Both the position numbers and the translations under genes were made by a program. From Nocardioidaceae bacterium (GTDB taxonomy: Bacteria > Actinomycetota > Actinomycetes > Propionibacteriales > Nocardioidaceae): a stretch of 9,392 nt of DNA. Every line of letters begins with the position of its first letter. The stretch's first letter is position 1. Below are positions 1-6,597 of this stretch, piece by piece. Location of the stretch: NCBI GenBank assembly GCA_013696065.1, contig JACCZJ010000215.1:1-9392 (forward strand). The letters are read 5' to 3'. The notes under the pieces were generated by a model. It searched no databases. It saw only the letters and a list, made by a program, of their open reading frames with translations, and had not been told where the DNA came from.

Positions 1-440
1 GTCGCGATGTTGACGGCGGTGTCGAACCCGAAGGTAAAGTCGGTGCCGCTGAGATCGTTGTCGATGGTTTTCGGCACCCCGACCACGTTGACGTCGAGCT
101 CGGCGAGCTTGGTGGCGACCCCCAGCGTGTCCTCGCCACCGATGGCTATCAACGCGTCGACTCCGTTGGCCTCGAGGTTTGCCTTGATCTTTTCAACCCC
201 GCCCTCGACCTTGAACGGGTTGGTGCGAGATGACCCGAGCACGGTCCCGCCGCGAGGCAAGATGCCGCGGACCTGCGGAATCCCAAGCTCAGACGTGACG
301 TTCTCCAGCGGCCCGCGCCACCCGTCTCTGAAGCCGAGGAACTCGTAGCCGTACTCCGCTACGCCCTTGCGAACGACCGCCCGGATGACGGCATTCAAGC
401 CTGGGCAGTCGCCGCCACCCGTGAGCACTCCAACGCGCAT
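1..440 (-). CDS. pfp: 6-phosphofructokinase (PfkA family), predicted pyrophosphate-dependent; C-terminus beyond window
   Basis: Phosphorylates fructose 6-phosphate to fructose 1,6-bisphosphate in glycolysis, in the cytoplasm. The first 146 residues are visible; the family is usually about 340 residues long. The N-terminal nucleotide loop GGGDCPGLNAVIR lies at residues 8-20, GGEDTLG at 101-107 and PKTIDND at 123-129, where Asp127 matches the catalytic base. Asp104 and Lys124 are the diagnostic positions. ATP enzymes such as E. coli PfkA have Gly at both, while pyrophosphate-dependent enzymes such as that of Amycolatopsis methanolica have Asp and Lys. The donor is therefore predicted to be pyrophosphate and the reaction may be reversible; this is inference from family knowledge. 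The ATG start is supported by GAGGGAG seven bases upstream. It lies 129 bp downstream of the acyltransferase on the same strand. If pfkA is the locus convention, this gene carries that name. Confidence 0.93.
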   Translation of the reverse strand, partial: MRVGVLTGGGDCPGLNAVIRAVVRKGVAEYGYEFLGFRDGWRGPLENVTSELGIPQVRGILPRGGTVLGSSRTNPFKVEGGVEKIKANLEANGVDALIAIGGEDTLGVATKLAELDVNVVGVPKTIDNDLSGTDFTFGFDTAVNIA

Positions 441-569
441 GCGCGCACTCCCTCGAACTCAGAGACTTCGCCAAACAGGGGACAAACCAGCGTGCAGCCT
501 ATCGGCCCCTCGGTGCGCGGCCACCAATTCCTGGACGCCTTGTCCGCATGGTGGTCGGCTCGGCCGCGG

Positions 570-1433
570 TCAAGCGGCGGAACCTGAGTCCTTTTCCCTG
601 GCTGGCATCGCATGGTCGTCTGCCATGAGATCCTCGTCCGCGTCAATGGCGACGGAGGCCGGATCGTCATCAGGCATGGTCGCCTCGGCCTGCGCGGCGG
701 CGAGTTCGACCTGCTTGGTTTCGGCTTTGGCGCCGGCCTTCGTCTCCTTGGCCAACCGCTGAGCGTCAAGCTTGGCCTTGGCGGAGTAGATGTCGACATA
801 CTCCTGGCCCGACAACTCCATGATCTCGTACATGATCTCGTCGGTGATCGAACGCAAGACGTACCGATCCGACTCCATGCCCTCATAGCGAGAGAAGTCG
901 AGAGGTCGGCCGAAACACACGTGGGGTCGGGTGTAGCGCCCGAAGATCTTTCCGGGCGGCGCGACCACATCGGTACCGATCACAGCCAACGGGATCACCG
1001 GAACCTTGGCTTCCAGCGCCATGCGCGCGACACCAGTCTTGCCGCGGTAGAGACGCCCGTCGTGCGAGCGGGTGCCTTCCGGATAGATCCCGAAAAGGTC
1101 ACCGTTGGCCAGGATCCTCAATCCGGTATTGATGGCGCCCTCGGAGGCGCGCCCGCCTGATCGGTCCAGCGGCACCTGACCTGCGCCGGAGAAGAACGTC
1201 TTCTGCAGCCAACCCTTCAAGCCAGGTGTGGTGAAGTATTCGGCCTTCGCGACGAACGTCACCCGCCGGGGGATCGTCAACGGCATGAAAAGCCAGTCCG
1301 AGTAGGACAGGTGGTTGCTCGCCAAGATCGCACCGCCCTGTTCGGGGACGTTTTCGGTCCCCTCGGCATACGGCCGGAAAATAAGCTTGAGCACCGGCCC
1401 GACAAAGACCCACTTGAGCAACCAATAGAACAC
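570..1433 (-). CDS. plsC: 1-acyl-sn-glycerol-3-phosphate acyltransferase (PlsC family)
   Basis: A 287-residue membrane-associated acyltransferase of the LPLAT/AGPAT family. It is expected to transfer an acyl chain to lysophosphatidic acid, giving phosphatidic acid for phospholipid synthesis. Residues 3-18 form a hydrophobic N-terminal segment. Motif I, NHLSYSD (NHx4D), is at 40-46 and holds the catalytic His41 and Asp46. The FVAKAEYF block is at 60-67, motif III YPEGTRS at 117-123, and the VPVIPLAV block at 144-151. The core ends near residue 215. A charged tail of about 70 residues follows, first Lys/Ala/Glu-rich and then Asp-rich, and is probably disordered. The GTG start is chosen because GGGAGG sits seven bases upstream and the membrane segment begins at once. 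A plausible promoter lies just upstream. It faces away from the hydrolase gene and precedes the phosphofructokinase on the same strand. The exact acyl acceptor cannot be read from sequence. Confidence 0.9.
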   Translation of the reverse strand: MFYWLLKWVFVGPVLKLIFRPYAEGTENVPEQGGAILASNHLSYSDWLFMPLTIPRRVTFVAKAEYFTTPGLKGWLQKTFFSGAGQVPLDRSGGRASEGAINTGLRILANGDLFGIYPEGTRSHDGRLYRGKTGVARMALEAKVPVIPLAVIGTDVVAPPGKIFGRYTRPHVCFGRPLDFSRYEGMESDRYVLRSITDEIMYEIMELSGQEYVDIYSAKAKLDAQRLAKETKAGAKAETKQVELAAAQAEATMPDDDPASVAIDADEDLMADDHAMPAREKDSGSAA

Positions 1434-1457
1434 GCAGCGACCTCCCTTGAACCAGTC

Positions 1458-1486
1458 ACCCTAGAGAGGCGCCCCGGCACAAGCAA
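1458..1486 (-). promoter_or_regulatory. Candidate sigma-70-type promoter of plsC
   Basis: Reading the minus strand, TTGCTT (1486-1481) and TAGGGT (1463-1458) are separated by exactly 17 bases. They resemble -35 and -10 hexamers. Transcription would begin near 1451, leaving a leader of about 18 nt that contains the GGGAGG ribosome binding site. Actinobacterial promoters are poorly conserved at -35, so this is a positional guess. Confidence 0.35.
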
Positions 1487-1570
1487 TGACACCCCGTGGG
1501 CCCGGCGATGTTCCCTCGCTGGCCGAGCGGGTACGAGCTGTCTGCCTGGGGTCGAAATGTACCCAAAGGC

Positions 1571-1599
1571 GTGACACCATAGCCGTGTCCCCTTAGATC
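1571..1599 (+). promoter_or_regulatory. Weak candidate promoter of the hydrolase gene run
   Basis: GTGACA (1571-1576) and TAGATC (1594-1599) are 17 bases apart and would start transcription about 20-25 nt before the TTG start at 1629. The -10 element lacks the usual final T, so support is slight. It is listed because the divergent 195-bp gap must hold a promoter in this direction and nothing better is visible. Confidence 0.2.
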
Positions 1600-1628
1600 G
1601 AGTCGAACTGCGTTACCTGGGAGCTGCC

Positions 1629-2405
1629 TTGCCGGTACTGCCGCACGCCGAGCCTTTTTCTGCCGATGGCCATGGCATCGGGATGCTGCTCATTCACGGC
1701 TTCACCGGCTCTCCTGCCTCGATGCGACCCTGGGCCACGCATCTCGCCGAAGAGGGCTTCACGGTTCGCCTACCTCGCCTACCCGGTCATGGCACGACCT
1801 GGCAGGAAATGAATCAGACGGGGTGGTCCGACTGGTATGCCGAGGCTGCGCAGGGATTGAGCGAGCTGACCGCACGGTGCGACGAGGTGTTCGTCGCCGG
1901 GCTGTCCATGGGCGGGTGTCTGGCGCTTCGGCTCGCCGAGGAACGTGCCGACGATGTGTCAGGCCTGGTGCTCGTCAACCCGTCGATTGCGGCAGGCAGC
2001 CGCACCCTGCGGGCGGTGCCTGTGCTCAAGCACTTCATTGGCGCCGTCCGCGGAGTCTGCAACGACATCAAGAAGCCAGGCGTCGAGGAACTCGGCTACG
2101 GCCGAACTCCGCTGCGAGCGCTCGACTCGCTGCGCGCCCTGTGGCGCGTCACCCGCGCAGACCTCGCCAAAATCACCGCTCCGTTGTTGATCTTCAGGTC
2201 GTTCGAGGATCACGTCGTCGAGCCGTTGTCGACGCACATCATCACCCAGCAGGTGTCGTCTCGTCACATCAGTGAACGCATCCTTGACAACAGCTACCAC
2301 GTCGCCACCCTCGACAATGACGCCATGCGTATTTTTACCGAGTCGGTCGACTTCATGCGCACCCACAGCCGCGTCCATGCCCAGGATGTGCGCCATGCGC
2401 TCTAA
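1629..2405 (+). CDS. Alpha/beta hydrolase, carboxylesterase / monoacylglycerol lipase-like
   Basis: A 258-residue cytoplasmic serine hydrolase resembling the Est30-type carboxylesterases and bacterial monoacylglycerol lipases. The oxyanion-hole segment HGFTGSP is at residues 23-29 and the nucleophile elbow GLSMGG at 91-96 with Ser93. The likely acid is Asp194 in SFEDHVVE and the base is His224 in NSYHVATLD, so the triad is complete. Residues 115-180 would form the cap. It has no signal peptide or membrane segment. Such enzymes hydrolyse short-to-medium acyl esters or monoacylglycerols; the substrate here is unknown. The TTG start is supported by GGGAG five bases upstream and by the short stretch before the first core strand, usual for this family. 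Its stop overlaps the next gene by 11 bases, so the two are probably cotranscribed and translationally coupled. Its divergent neighbour plsC also handles acyl esters, which may be coincidence. Confidence 0.88.
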   Translation: MPVLPHAEPFSADGHGIGMLLIHGFTGSPASMRPWATHLAEEGFTVRLPRLPGHGTTWQEMNQTGWSDWYAEAAQGLSELTARCDEVFVAGLSMGGCLALRLAEERADDVSGLVLVNPSIAAGSRTLRAVPVLKHFIGAVRGVCNDIKKPGVEELGYGRTPLRALDSLRALWRVTRADLAKITAPLLIFRSFEDHVVEPLSTHIITQQVSSRHISERILDNSYHVATLDNDAMRIFTESVDFMRTHSRVHAQDVRHAL

Positions 2406-3228
2406 CGGTCTCGTCGCAGCTGCTTACACCCCCATCGCGGATCTCGACCCGGTCATCGCAGCGTCTCTCCTCGACGACCTGGCCAAGCTCGGCATCGCTG
2501 CCTACACCAAGCCAGTAGAGCCTTCGACCAGCGTCGGGTTTGAGCGCTCAGACTTCCGAGTCGGCGTGCGTGACAGGTTGTATGTCGATTTGAGCGAGTC
2601 GGCGCAGGTGCGCGCGCTGGTGGCGACCCAAGACCCGGATCTCGTCTATGACAATGACGACTTGGCTTGGTCGCGACTCGTGGCCGAGTTCGATGTGCCG
2701 TTCGACTCCCCCGTGGCCCCGTGGCCGACTCAAGAAGACATCGATCCAACTCCGCAGACCCCAGAGTCATCCGGAGAGAGTCAGGGCACGCCCTCACACG
2801 AGGGATTTCCCTTCACGGATCGGCGACAGAGCCACGGTTGGACCGGGCTCGGTCGACACGTCCCCACCGCCGAGCCAGATCCCCCGACTCCTCAAGAGTC
2901 GGTCGACGCGGCGCCTGAGGACCCCCCACGGCGCAGGCGCGGTGACATCCGTGCTGAGTCGCCCGCTGAAGTAGAAGATGACGATCTCTTCGTGCCAGAC
3001 CCACCTCCTCCGCTGCCCAAGCTTGCGCCCTACAAGTTGCTGGCTTGGATCGGAGTGATCGCGGGTCCGGCACTCTTGCTCCTGGCGACGGTGCTGAGCG
3101 TCCAATTGCCGATGTGGATCTTGCTGCCCGCCGTCGCGGGTCTGATCGGCGGCTTTGTCACGCTGATCGCCACCATGGACTCAGGCAACGATGGTGACTG
3201 GAACCCGGGCAACGGAGCCGTGGTTTAG
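2395..3228 (+). CDS. Hypothetical protein with N-terminal globular domain, Pro-rich linker and two C-terminal membrane helices
   Basis: I do not recognise a named function. The 277-residue product has three parts. Residues 5-100 form a compact alpha/beta-looking domain. Residues 105-210 form an acidic, Pro/Ser-rich low-complexity linker containing a basic patch (RRRR at 179-182) and a PPPP run at 204-207. Two hydrophobic helices follow at about 214-236 and 239-260, joined by a very short turn. Basic residues before the first helix suggest that both termini are cytoplasmic, with the domain tethered at the inner face of the membrane. The ATG at 2395 is chosen because AGGA lies eight bases upstream and the start overlaps the hydrolase stop by 11 bases. 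An in-frame ATG at 2386 and starts back to 2272 are less likely because they would run deep inside the hydrolase gene. The next gene begins nine bases after its stop, implying an operon. Confidence 0.8.
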   Translation: MRSNGLVAAAYTPIADLDPVIAASLLDDLAKLGIAAYTKPVEPSTSVGFERSDFRVGVRDRLYVDLSESAQVRALVATQDPDLVYDNDDLAWSRLVAEFDVPFDSPVAPWPTQEDIDPTPQTPESSGESQGTPSHEGFPFTDRRQSHGWTGLGRHVPTAEPDPPTPQESVDAAPEDPPRRRRGDIRAESPAEVEDDDLFVPDPPPPLPKLAPYKLLAWIGVIAGPALLLLATVLSVQLPMWILLPAVAGLIGGFVTLIATMDSGNDGDWNPGNGAVV

Positions 3229-3237
3229 CCTTTGCGC

Positions 3238-4491
3238 ATGACTCCCCCGGCCACCGAGACAGTCGAGATTTCCGGCCATTTGATGGACAGCGGCATCTTG
3301 TCTCGCGTTCTCAACGACATCCGTGAGTACGGCGGCGACCACGTCATCGACAGGTTTGAGCTTGGCCACGATGCGGGCGATACCTCCTACGCTCGAGTGC
3401 TCGTGAGCGCCGAAGATGACGAATCCCTACAGCGGTTGCTGATGCGATTGCAGACACGCGGCGTCAACCTGGTCGACCCAGGTGAGGTCACCATCTCAGT
3501 CGCCGACACCGATGGGGTCTTCCCCGACGGCTTCTACTCGACCACGAATCTCGAAACCAAAGTGCGTTTTGACGGTCAGTGGCACCAAGTGGGCAACCCG
3601 GAGATGGACTGCGGACTCATCGTCGACCGCTCAGGCGACCAACCGAGCGTTTACACCCTGCCCATGTCCGATGTGCTGGCAGGCATGGAAGTTGTGTGTG
3701 GCGCGGCCGGTGTCCGCGTGACCACCCCCCTGCCTGCCGGAGGAGTCGAGCAGGAAATCTTCGGCTTCATGGAGTCGGACGTGTCGAGTGAGAAGCCGCA
3801 GACCCTCCTCGTGCGTCAAGTAGCCGACGGGCTGCGTGAGGCCAAGGCAGCAGGCAAGCGCGTGCTCTGGGTTGGGGGTCCAGGCATCGTACACACCGGT
3901 GCAGCGCCCGCCATGGTGGCGATCATCAACGCCGGCTTCGTCGACGTGCTTTTCGCCGGCAATGCACTTGCCACCCACGACATCGAGTCGTCGCTCTACG
4001 GCACCTCACTGGGTGTCGACCTCGCCCTCGGGAGAGGTGTCGAACACGGACACGAGCACCACATCCGGGCACTCAACACGATCCGCAAGGCCGGCTCCAT
4101 TGCCAACGCCGTCGAGCAAGGTGTGTTGACCGGCGGCATCATGCACGCGCTCGTCAGTCATGGCAAGGACTTCGTGTTGGTCGGCTCGGTGCGAGACGAC
4201 GGACCCCTGCCCGACGTGTACACCGATGTCCTCGAGGGGCAGCGCGCCATGCGCGCTCAACTGCCCAATGTCGGGTTTTGCCTGATGGTCGCGACCATGC
4301 TGCATTCCGTCGCGACTGGAAACATCCTGCCGGCCTCCGTACCCCTTGTCTGCGTCGACATCAATCCGGCCACCGTCACCAAACTCGCCGACCGCGGCTC
4401 GTCCCAGGCTCGTGGCATCGTCACCGACGTGGGGCTCTTCCTTGAGCAGCTCGCCCAGGAGCTGGTTACGGACTACCGACGGCCCCGCTGA
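3238..4491 (+). CDS. TIGR00300 / LOR-SDH region protein, archaeal-type ornithine cyclodeaminase (ArgZ/AgrE C-terminal domain homologue)
   Basis: A 417-residue cytoplasmic protein matching the conserved LOR/SDH region family. Characterised relatives, the C-terminal half of cyanobacterial ArgZ/AgrE and archaeal stand-alone proteins, convert ornithine to proline and ammonia using NAD. Residues 8-80 form the N-terminal regulatory-like domain starting EISGHLMDSG. The signature FPDGFYSTTN is at 95-104 and a conserved block around EMDCGLIVD is at 122-130. A dinucleotide-binding stretch follows with VLWVGGPGIVHTG at 209-221 and AGNALATHDIE at 240-250. The arginine dihydrolase domain found N-terminal in cyanobacteria is absent. 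The ATG at 3238 is preferred; TTG at 3232 would add two residues and sits nearer the only GGAG (3214-3217), so the start is uncertain. It closes the plus-strand run and meets the transporter operon tail-to-tail. Function is inferred by family; lysine metabolism is the main alternative. Confidence 0.85.
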   Translation: MTPPATETVEISGHLMDSGILSRVLNDIREYGGDHVIDRFELGHDAGDTSYARVLVSAEDDESLQRLLMRLQTRGVNLVDPGEVTISVADTDGVFPDGFYSTTNLETKVRFDGQWHQVGNPEMDCGLIVDRSGDQPSVYTLPMSDVLAGMEVVCGAAGVRVTTPLPAGGVEQEIFGFMESDVSSEKPQTLLVRQVADGLREAKAAGKRVLWVGGPGIVHTGAAPAMVAIINAGFVDVLFAGNALATHDIESSLYGTSLGVDLALGRGVEHGHEHHIRALNTIRKAGSIANAVEQGVLTGGIMHALVSHGKDFVLVGSVRDDGPLPDVYTDVLEGQRAMRAQLPNVGFCLMVATMLHSVATGNILPASVPLVCVDINPATVTKLADRGSSQARGIVTDVGLFLEQLAQELVTDYRRPR

Positions 4492-4494
4492 TCG

Positions 4495-4511
4495 TGGCCG
4501 TCGGGCGGCCA
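4495..4511. terminator. Candidate bidirectional terminator hairpin between convergent genes
   Basis: TGGCCG and CGGCCA form a perfect 6-bp GC-rich stem around the loop TCGGG. It sits in the 28-bp gap between the cyclodeaminase stop and the ATPase stop. No T-run follows on either strand, which is common in actinobacterial terminators, so strength is uncertain. Confidence 0.5.
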
Positions 4512-4519
4512 AGAAGTGG

Positions 4520-5419
4520 TCAGTGGTGCAAGTCGGCCTCGACGGCGCGGGTGACCTCGGAGTCCGGTCCCAGCTCTCGGCTGAGCTCATGGCCCAACGC
4601 ATCGAGCTCGGCCCCACCAGCCATCATGCCGATCAGCTCGTCGAGTGAGAGCTCATCCTTGGAGAAGTCGCCGATGCTACGGCCGCGACGCAGCAGCATG
4701 AACCGGTCTCCGACGGGGTAGGCATGATGCGGGTTGTGGGTGATGAAGACAACCCCCAGGCCTCTGTCACGGGCCTTGGCGATGTATTTCAGCACGACGC
4801 CGGATTGCCGCACCCCCAGCGCAGCGGTCGGCTCGTCGAGGATCAGCACGCGTGCGCCGAAATAGACCGCCCGAGCAATCGCTACACATTGGCGTTCGCC
4901 GCCCGACAGGGTCCCGATGGGCTGGTCGACGTCACGCAAGTCGATGCCCATGGCGGCGAGTTCTTGCTTGGTTGTCTTCTTCATCGTGGCGATGTCGAGC
5001 CGCTTGACCGGCCAGACACCCCTGGTGAGTTCCGAGCCCAGGAAGAAGTTCCGCCATACCGGCATCAGCGGGACGACAGCGAGGTCTTGATAGACCGTGG
5101 CGATTCCCAGAGCGAGCGCTGCCCGCGGTGAGGACATCTGCCGATGGATGTCGTCCACGATGAATTCGCCCGAGGAGTGCTCATGCGCTCCTGCCAAGAT
5201 CTTGATGAACGTCGACTTGCCGGCACCGTTGTCACCCAGCACGCAGGTGACGTCGCCGGCCCGGACCGACGTCGTGACGTCACTGAGGGCGATCACGCTG
5301 CCGTATGACTTGCTGAGGTCGCGTACCTCGATGATGGGGGTTCCCGCCTCTGGGAGCGTGGGTGCTGCACCCGCGGGAGTTCCCGCGAGCTCAACAACGT
5401 GCTCGTCGTCGGTCGTCAT
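4520..5419 (-). CDS. Sugar ABC transporter ATP-binding protein, single-domain CUT2 type (FrcA-like)
   Basis: A 299-residue ATPase that powers sugar import on the cytoplasmic face of the permease. After a 25-residue Ala/Pro-rich leader it has one nucleotide-binding domain. The Walker A motif GDNGAGKST is at 62-70, the Q-loop glutamine at 111, the signature LSGGERQ at 171-177, Walker B LILDEPTAA at 192-200 with Glu196, and the switch histidine at 228. RbsA- and XylG-type CUT2 ATPases are about 500 residues with two such domains. The single domain here matches the Sinorhizobium FrcA arrangement, in which the protein would act as a homodimer. The ATG start has GGAGG seven bases upstream and overlaps the permease stop as ATGA, indicating translational coupling. 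It is the last gene of the operon. Fructose is the best-known substrate of this subtype, but ribose, inositol or another polyol remain possible. Confidence 0.92.
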   Translation of the reverse strand: MTTDDEHVVELAGTPAGAAPTLPEAGTPIIEVRDLSKSYGSVIALSDVTTSVRAGDVTCVLGDNGAGKSTFIKILAGAHEHSSGEFIVDDIHRQMSSPRAALALGIATVYQDLAVVPLMPVWRNFFLGSELTRGVWPVKRLDIATMKKTTKQELAAMGIDLRDVDQPIGTLSGGERQCVAIARAVYFGARVLILDEPTAALGVRQSGVVLKYIAKARDRGLGVVFITHNPHHAYPVGDRFMLLRRGRSIGDFSKDELSLDELIGMMAGGAELDALGHELSRELGPDSEVTRAVEADLHH

Positions 5420-6522
5420 CTCACCGCCTCCGCTCTCGCCTTCACCCAGTTGTTGACCAGCACCGCGCCGAGCAGCATCACACCGAGGAATGCGTACACC
5501 CAGTCGTTGTCCCAGCCTTCGTAGACGATGCCTTGCCTGACCATCCCGTAGATCAGCGCACCGAGCGCCGCTCCGACCGCGGAGCCATATCCACCAGTGA
5601 GCAGACAGCCTCCGACGACGGCGCAGATGATGTAGATGAATTCCTCGCCGACCCCGGTGGTGCTCTGCACGGTGGTCAGCTTGAACAGCGAAAGCATGCC
5701 GACGAGCCAGCCCGCCACAGCGGTGGTGATGAACAGGCCTATTTTCGTCCTGGTGACCGGTACACCCACTTGCCGCGCGCTCGTCTGTGCTCCCCCGACG
5801 GCGAAGATCCAGTTGCCAGCCCGAGTACGGAGCAGCACCCACGTCGCGAGGACCGTCACCGCCAGCCACCAGAAAGTGGCGGCGTAGATCGTCAACGTGG
5901 GCGACTCCTCCGGCTCGAGCCAAGGGAGCCACGGCATGCTGATCTTCACGAACGAACCGAAGATCTGCTGGCCCTGGAAGTAGCCCTCGGCCTTGGCCAG
6001 TCCGGTCACCGACACCTTGTCGATGAGGATCTTGGTGACCGCGAGGTTGACCCCCTGCAGGACGAAGAAAGTCCCCAACGTGACGATGAAGCTCGGCAGT
6101 CCGGTCCGCATCACCAAGACGCCGTTGAGCGCCCCGATGAGAATCGCCAAGACCAACGCCGCGAGGATGGCCAGCCAGACGTTGACCTCGTACTCGGTCA
6201 TCAAGATCCCGGCGGTCAGGCCGGTGGTGCCGGTCATCGCGCCAGCGGACAGATCGAACTCGCCGCCGATCATCAGCAGCGCCACGGCCACCGCCATGAT
6301 GCCGAACGCTGACGCGGAAAATATCCACGTGCTCGCTCCCGCCGGTTTGGCGAAGGATTCTGTGGTGCTCGCGAAGAACACGAAGATCACCAGCGCCGCG
6401 ACAGCCGCGCCCACTTCCGGCCGTCGCAAGACCTTGGTAAGACCGTGCGAGCGGGACACACGTTCGTCTTCGTCCGAGGATGACTCCGGGGACCCAGCTG
6501 AGATATCCACGGTGCTGCTCAT
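5416..6522 (-). CDS. Sugar ABC transporter permease, CUT2 / RbsC-FrcC family
   Basis: A 368-residue integral membrane subunit that forms the sugar channel with the ATPase encoded directly downstream. A hydrophilic, Ser/Asp/Glu-rich N-terminus of about 35 residues precedes roughly nine to ten hydrophobic segments, beginning near residues 38-51, 70-86, 96-108 and 115-138. Family motifs visible are GGEFDLSAGAM at 86-96, GLPSFIVTLGT at 141-151 and the coupling loop AVGGAQTSARQVGVPV at 241-256. A glycine-rich stretch, GGCLLTGGYGSAVGAALG, is at 304-321. Length and motifs fit BPD_transp_2 permeases. The ATG start is supported by GGAGGAG five bases upstream. It follows the binding-protein gene after a 75-bp gap that holds a strong stem-loop, and its stop overlaps the ATPase start. 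The substrate cannot be read from this subunit alone. Confidence 0.92.
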   Translation of the reverse strand: MSSTVDISAGSPESSSDEDERVSRSHGLTKVLRRPEVGAAVAALVIFVFFASTTESFAKPAGASTWIFSASAFGIMAVAVALLMIGGEFDLSAGAMTGTTGLTAGILMTEYEVNVWLAILAALVLAILIGALNGVLVMRTGLPSFIVTLGTFFVLQGVNLAVTKILIDKVSVTGLAKAEGYFQGQQIFGSFVKISMPWLPWLEPEESPTLTIYAATFWWLAVTVLATWVLLRTRAGNWIFAVGGAQTSARQVGVPVTRTKIGLFITTAVAGWLVGMLSLFKLTTVQSTTGVGEEFIYIICAVVGGCLLTGGYGSAVGAALGALIYGMVRQGIVYEGWDNDWVYAFLGVMLLGAVLVNNWVKARAEAVR

Positions 6523-6555
6523 GATGTCTCCTCCTCAAGGAGATCGCTTGACGGC

Positions 6556-6589
6556 GGCTGGGGTCTCGTCGATGTTCGAGACCCCAGCC
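6556..6589 (-). promoter_or_regulatory. Intercistronic 13-bp stem-loop between binding-protein and permease genes
   Basis: On the plus strand GGCTGGGGTCTCG (6556-6568) and CGAGACCCCAGCC (6577-6589) are perfect inverted copies around an 8-nt loop. In the operon transcript the stem begins 8 nt after the binding-protein stop codon. It is not followed by a T-run. A partial terminator or an mRNA-stabilising 3' structure favouring binding-protein expression is the likely role, by analogy with other binding-protein-dependent transport operons. Confidence 0.75.
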
Positions 6590-6597
6590 TCGTGAGG

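Noticed and set aside
1529..1564. GGGTAC...GTACCC inverted repeat between plsC and the hydrolase gene
   Set aside because: Arms of six bases separated by 24 nt are expected by chance in GC-rich DNA, and it does not line up with a good promoter.
2339..2909. Repeated GAGTCGGTCGAC at 2339 and 2898
   Set aside because: Both copies lie inside coding sequence in common codons; two 12-mers do not support a repeat family.
5362..6312. A 316-codon plus-strand open frame
   Set aside because: Its product is Arg/His/Asp/Gln-rich without hydrophobic core, typical of an antisense frame over a membrane-protein gene.
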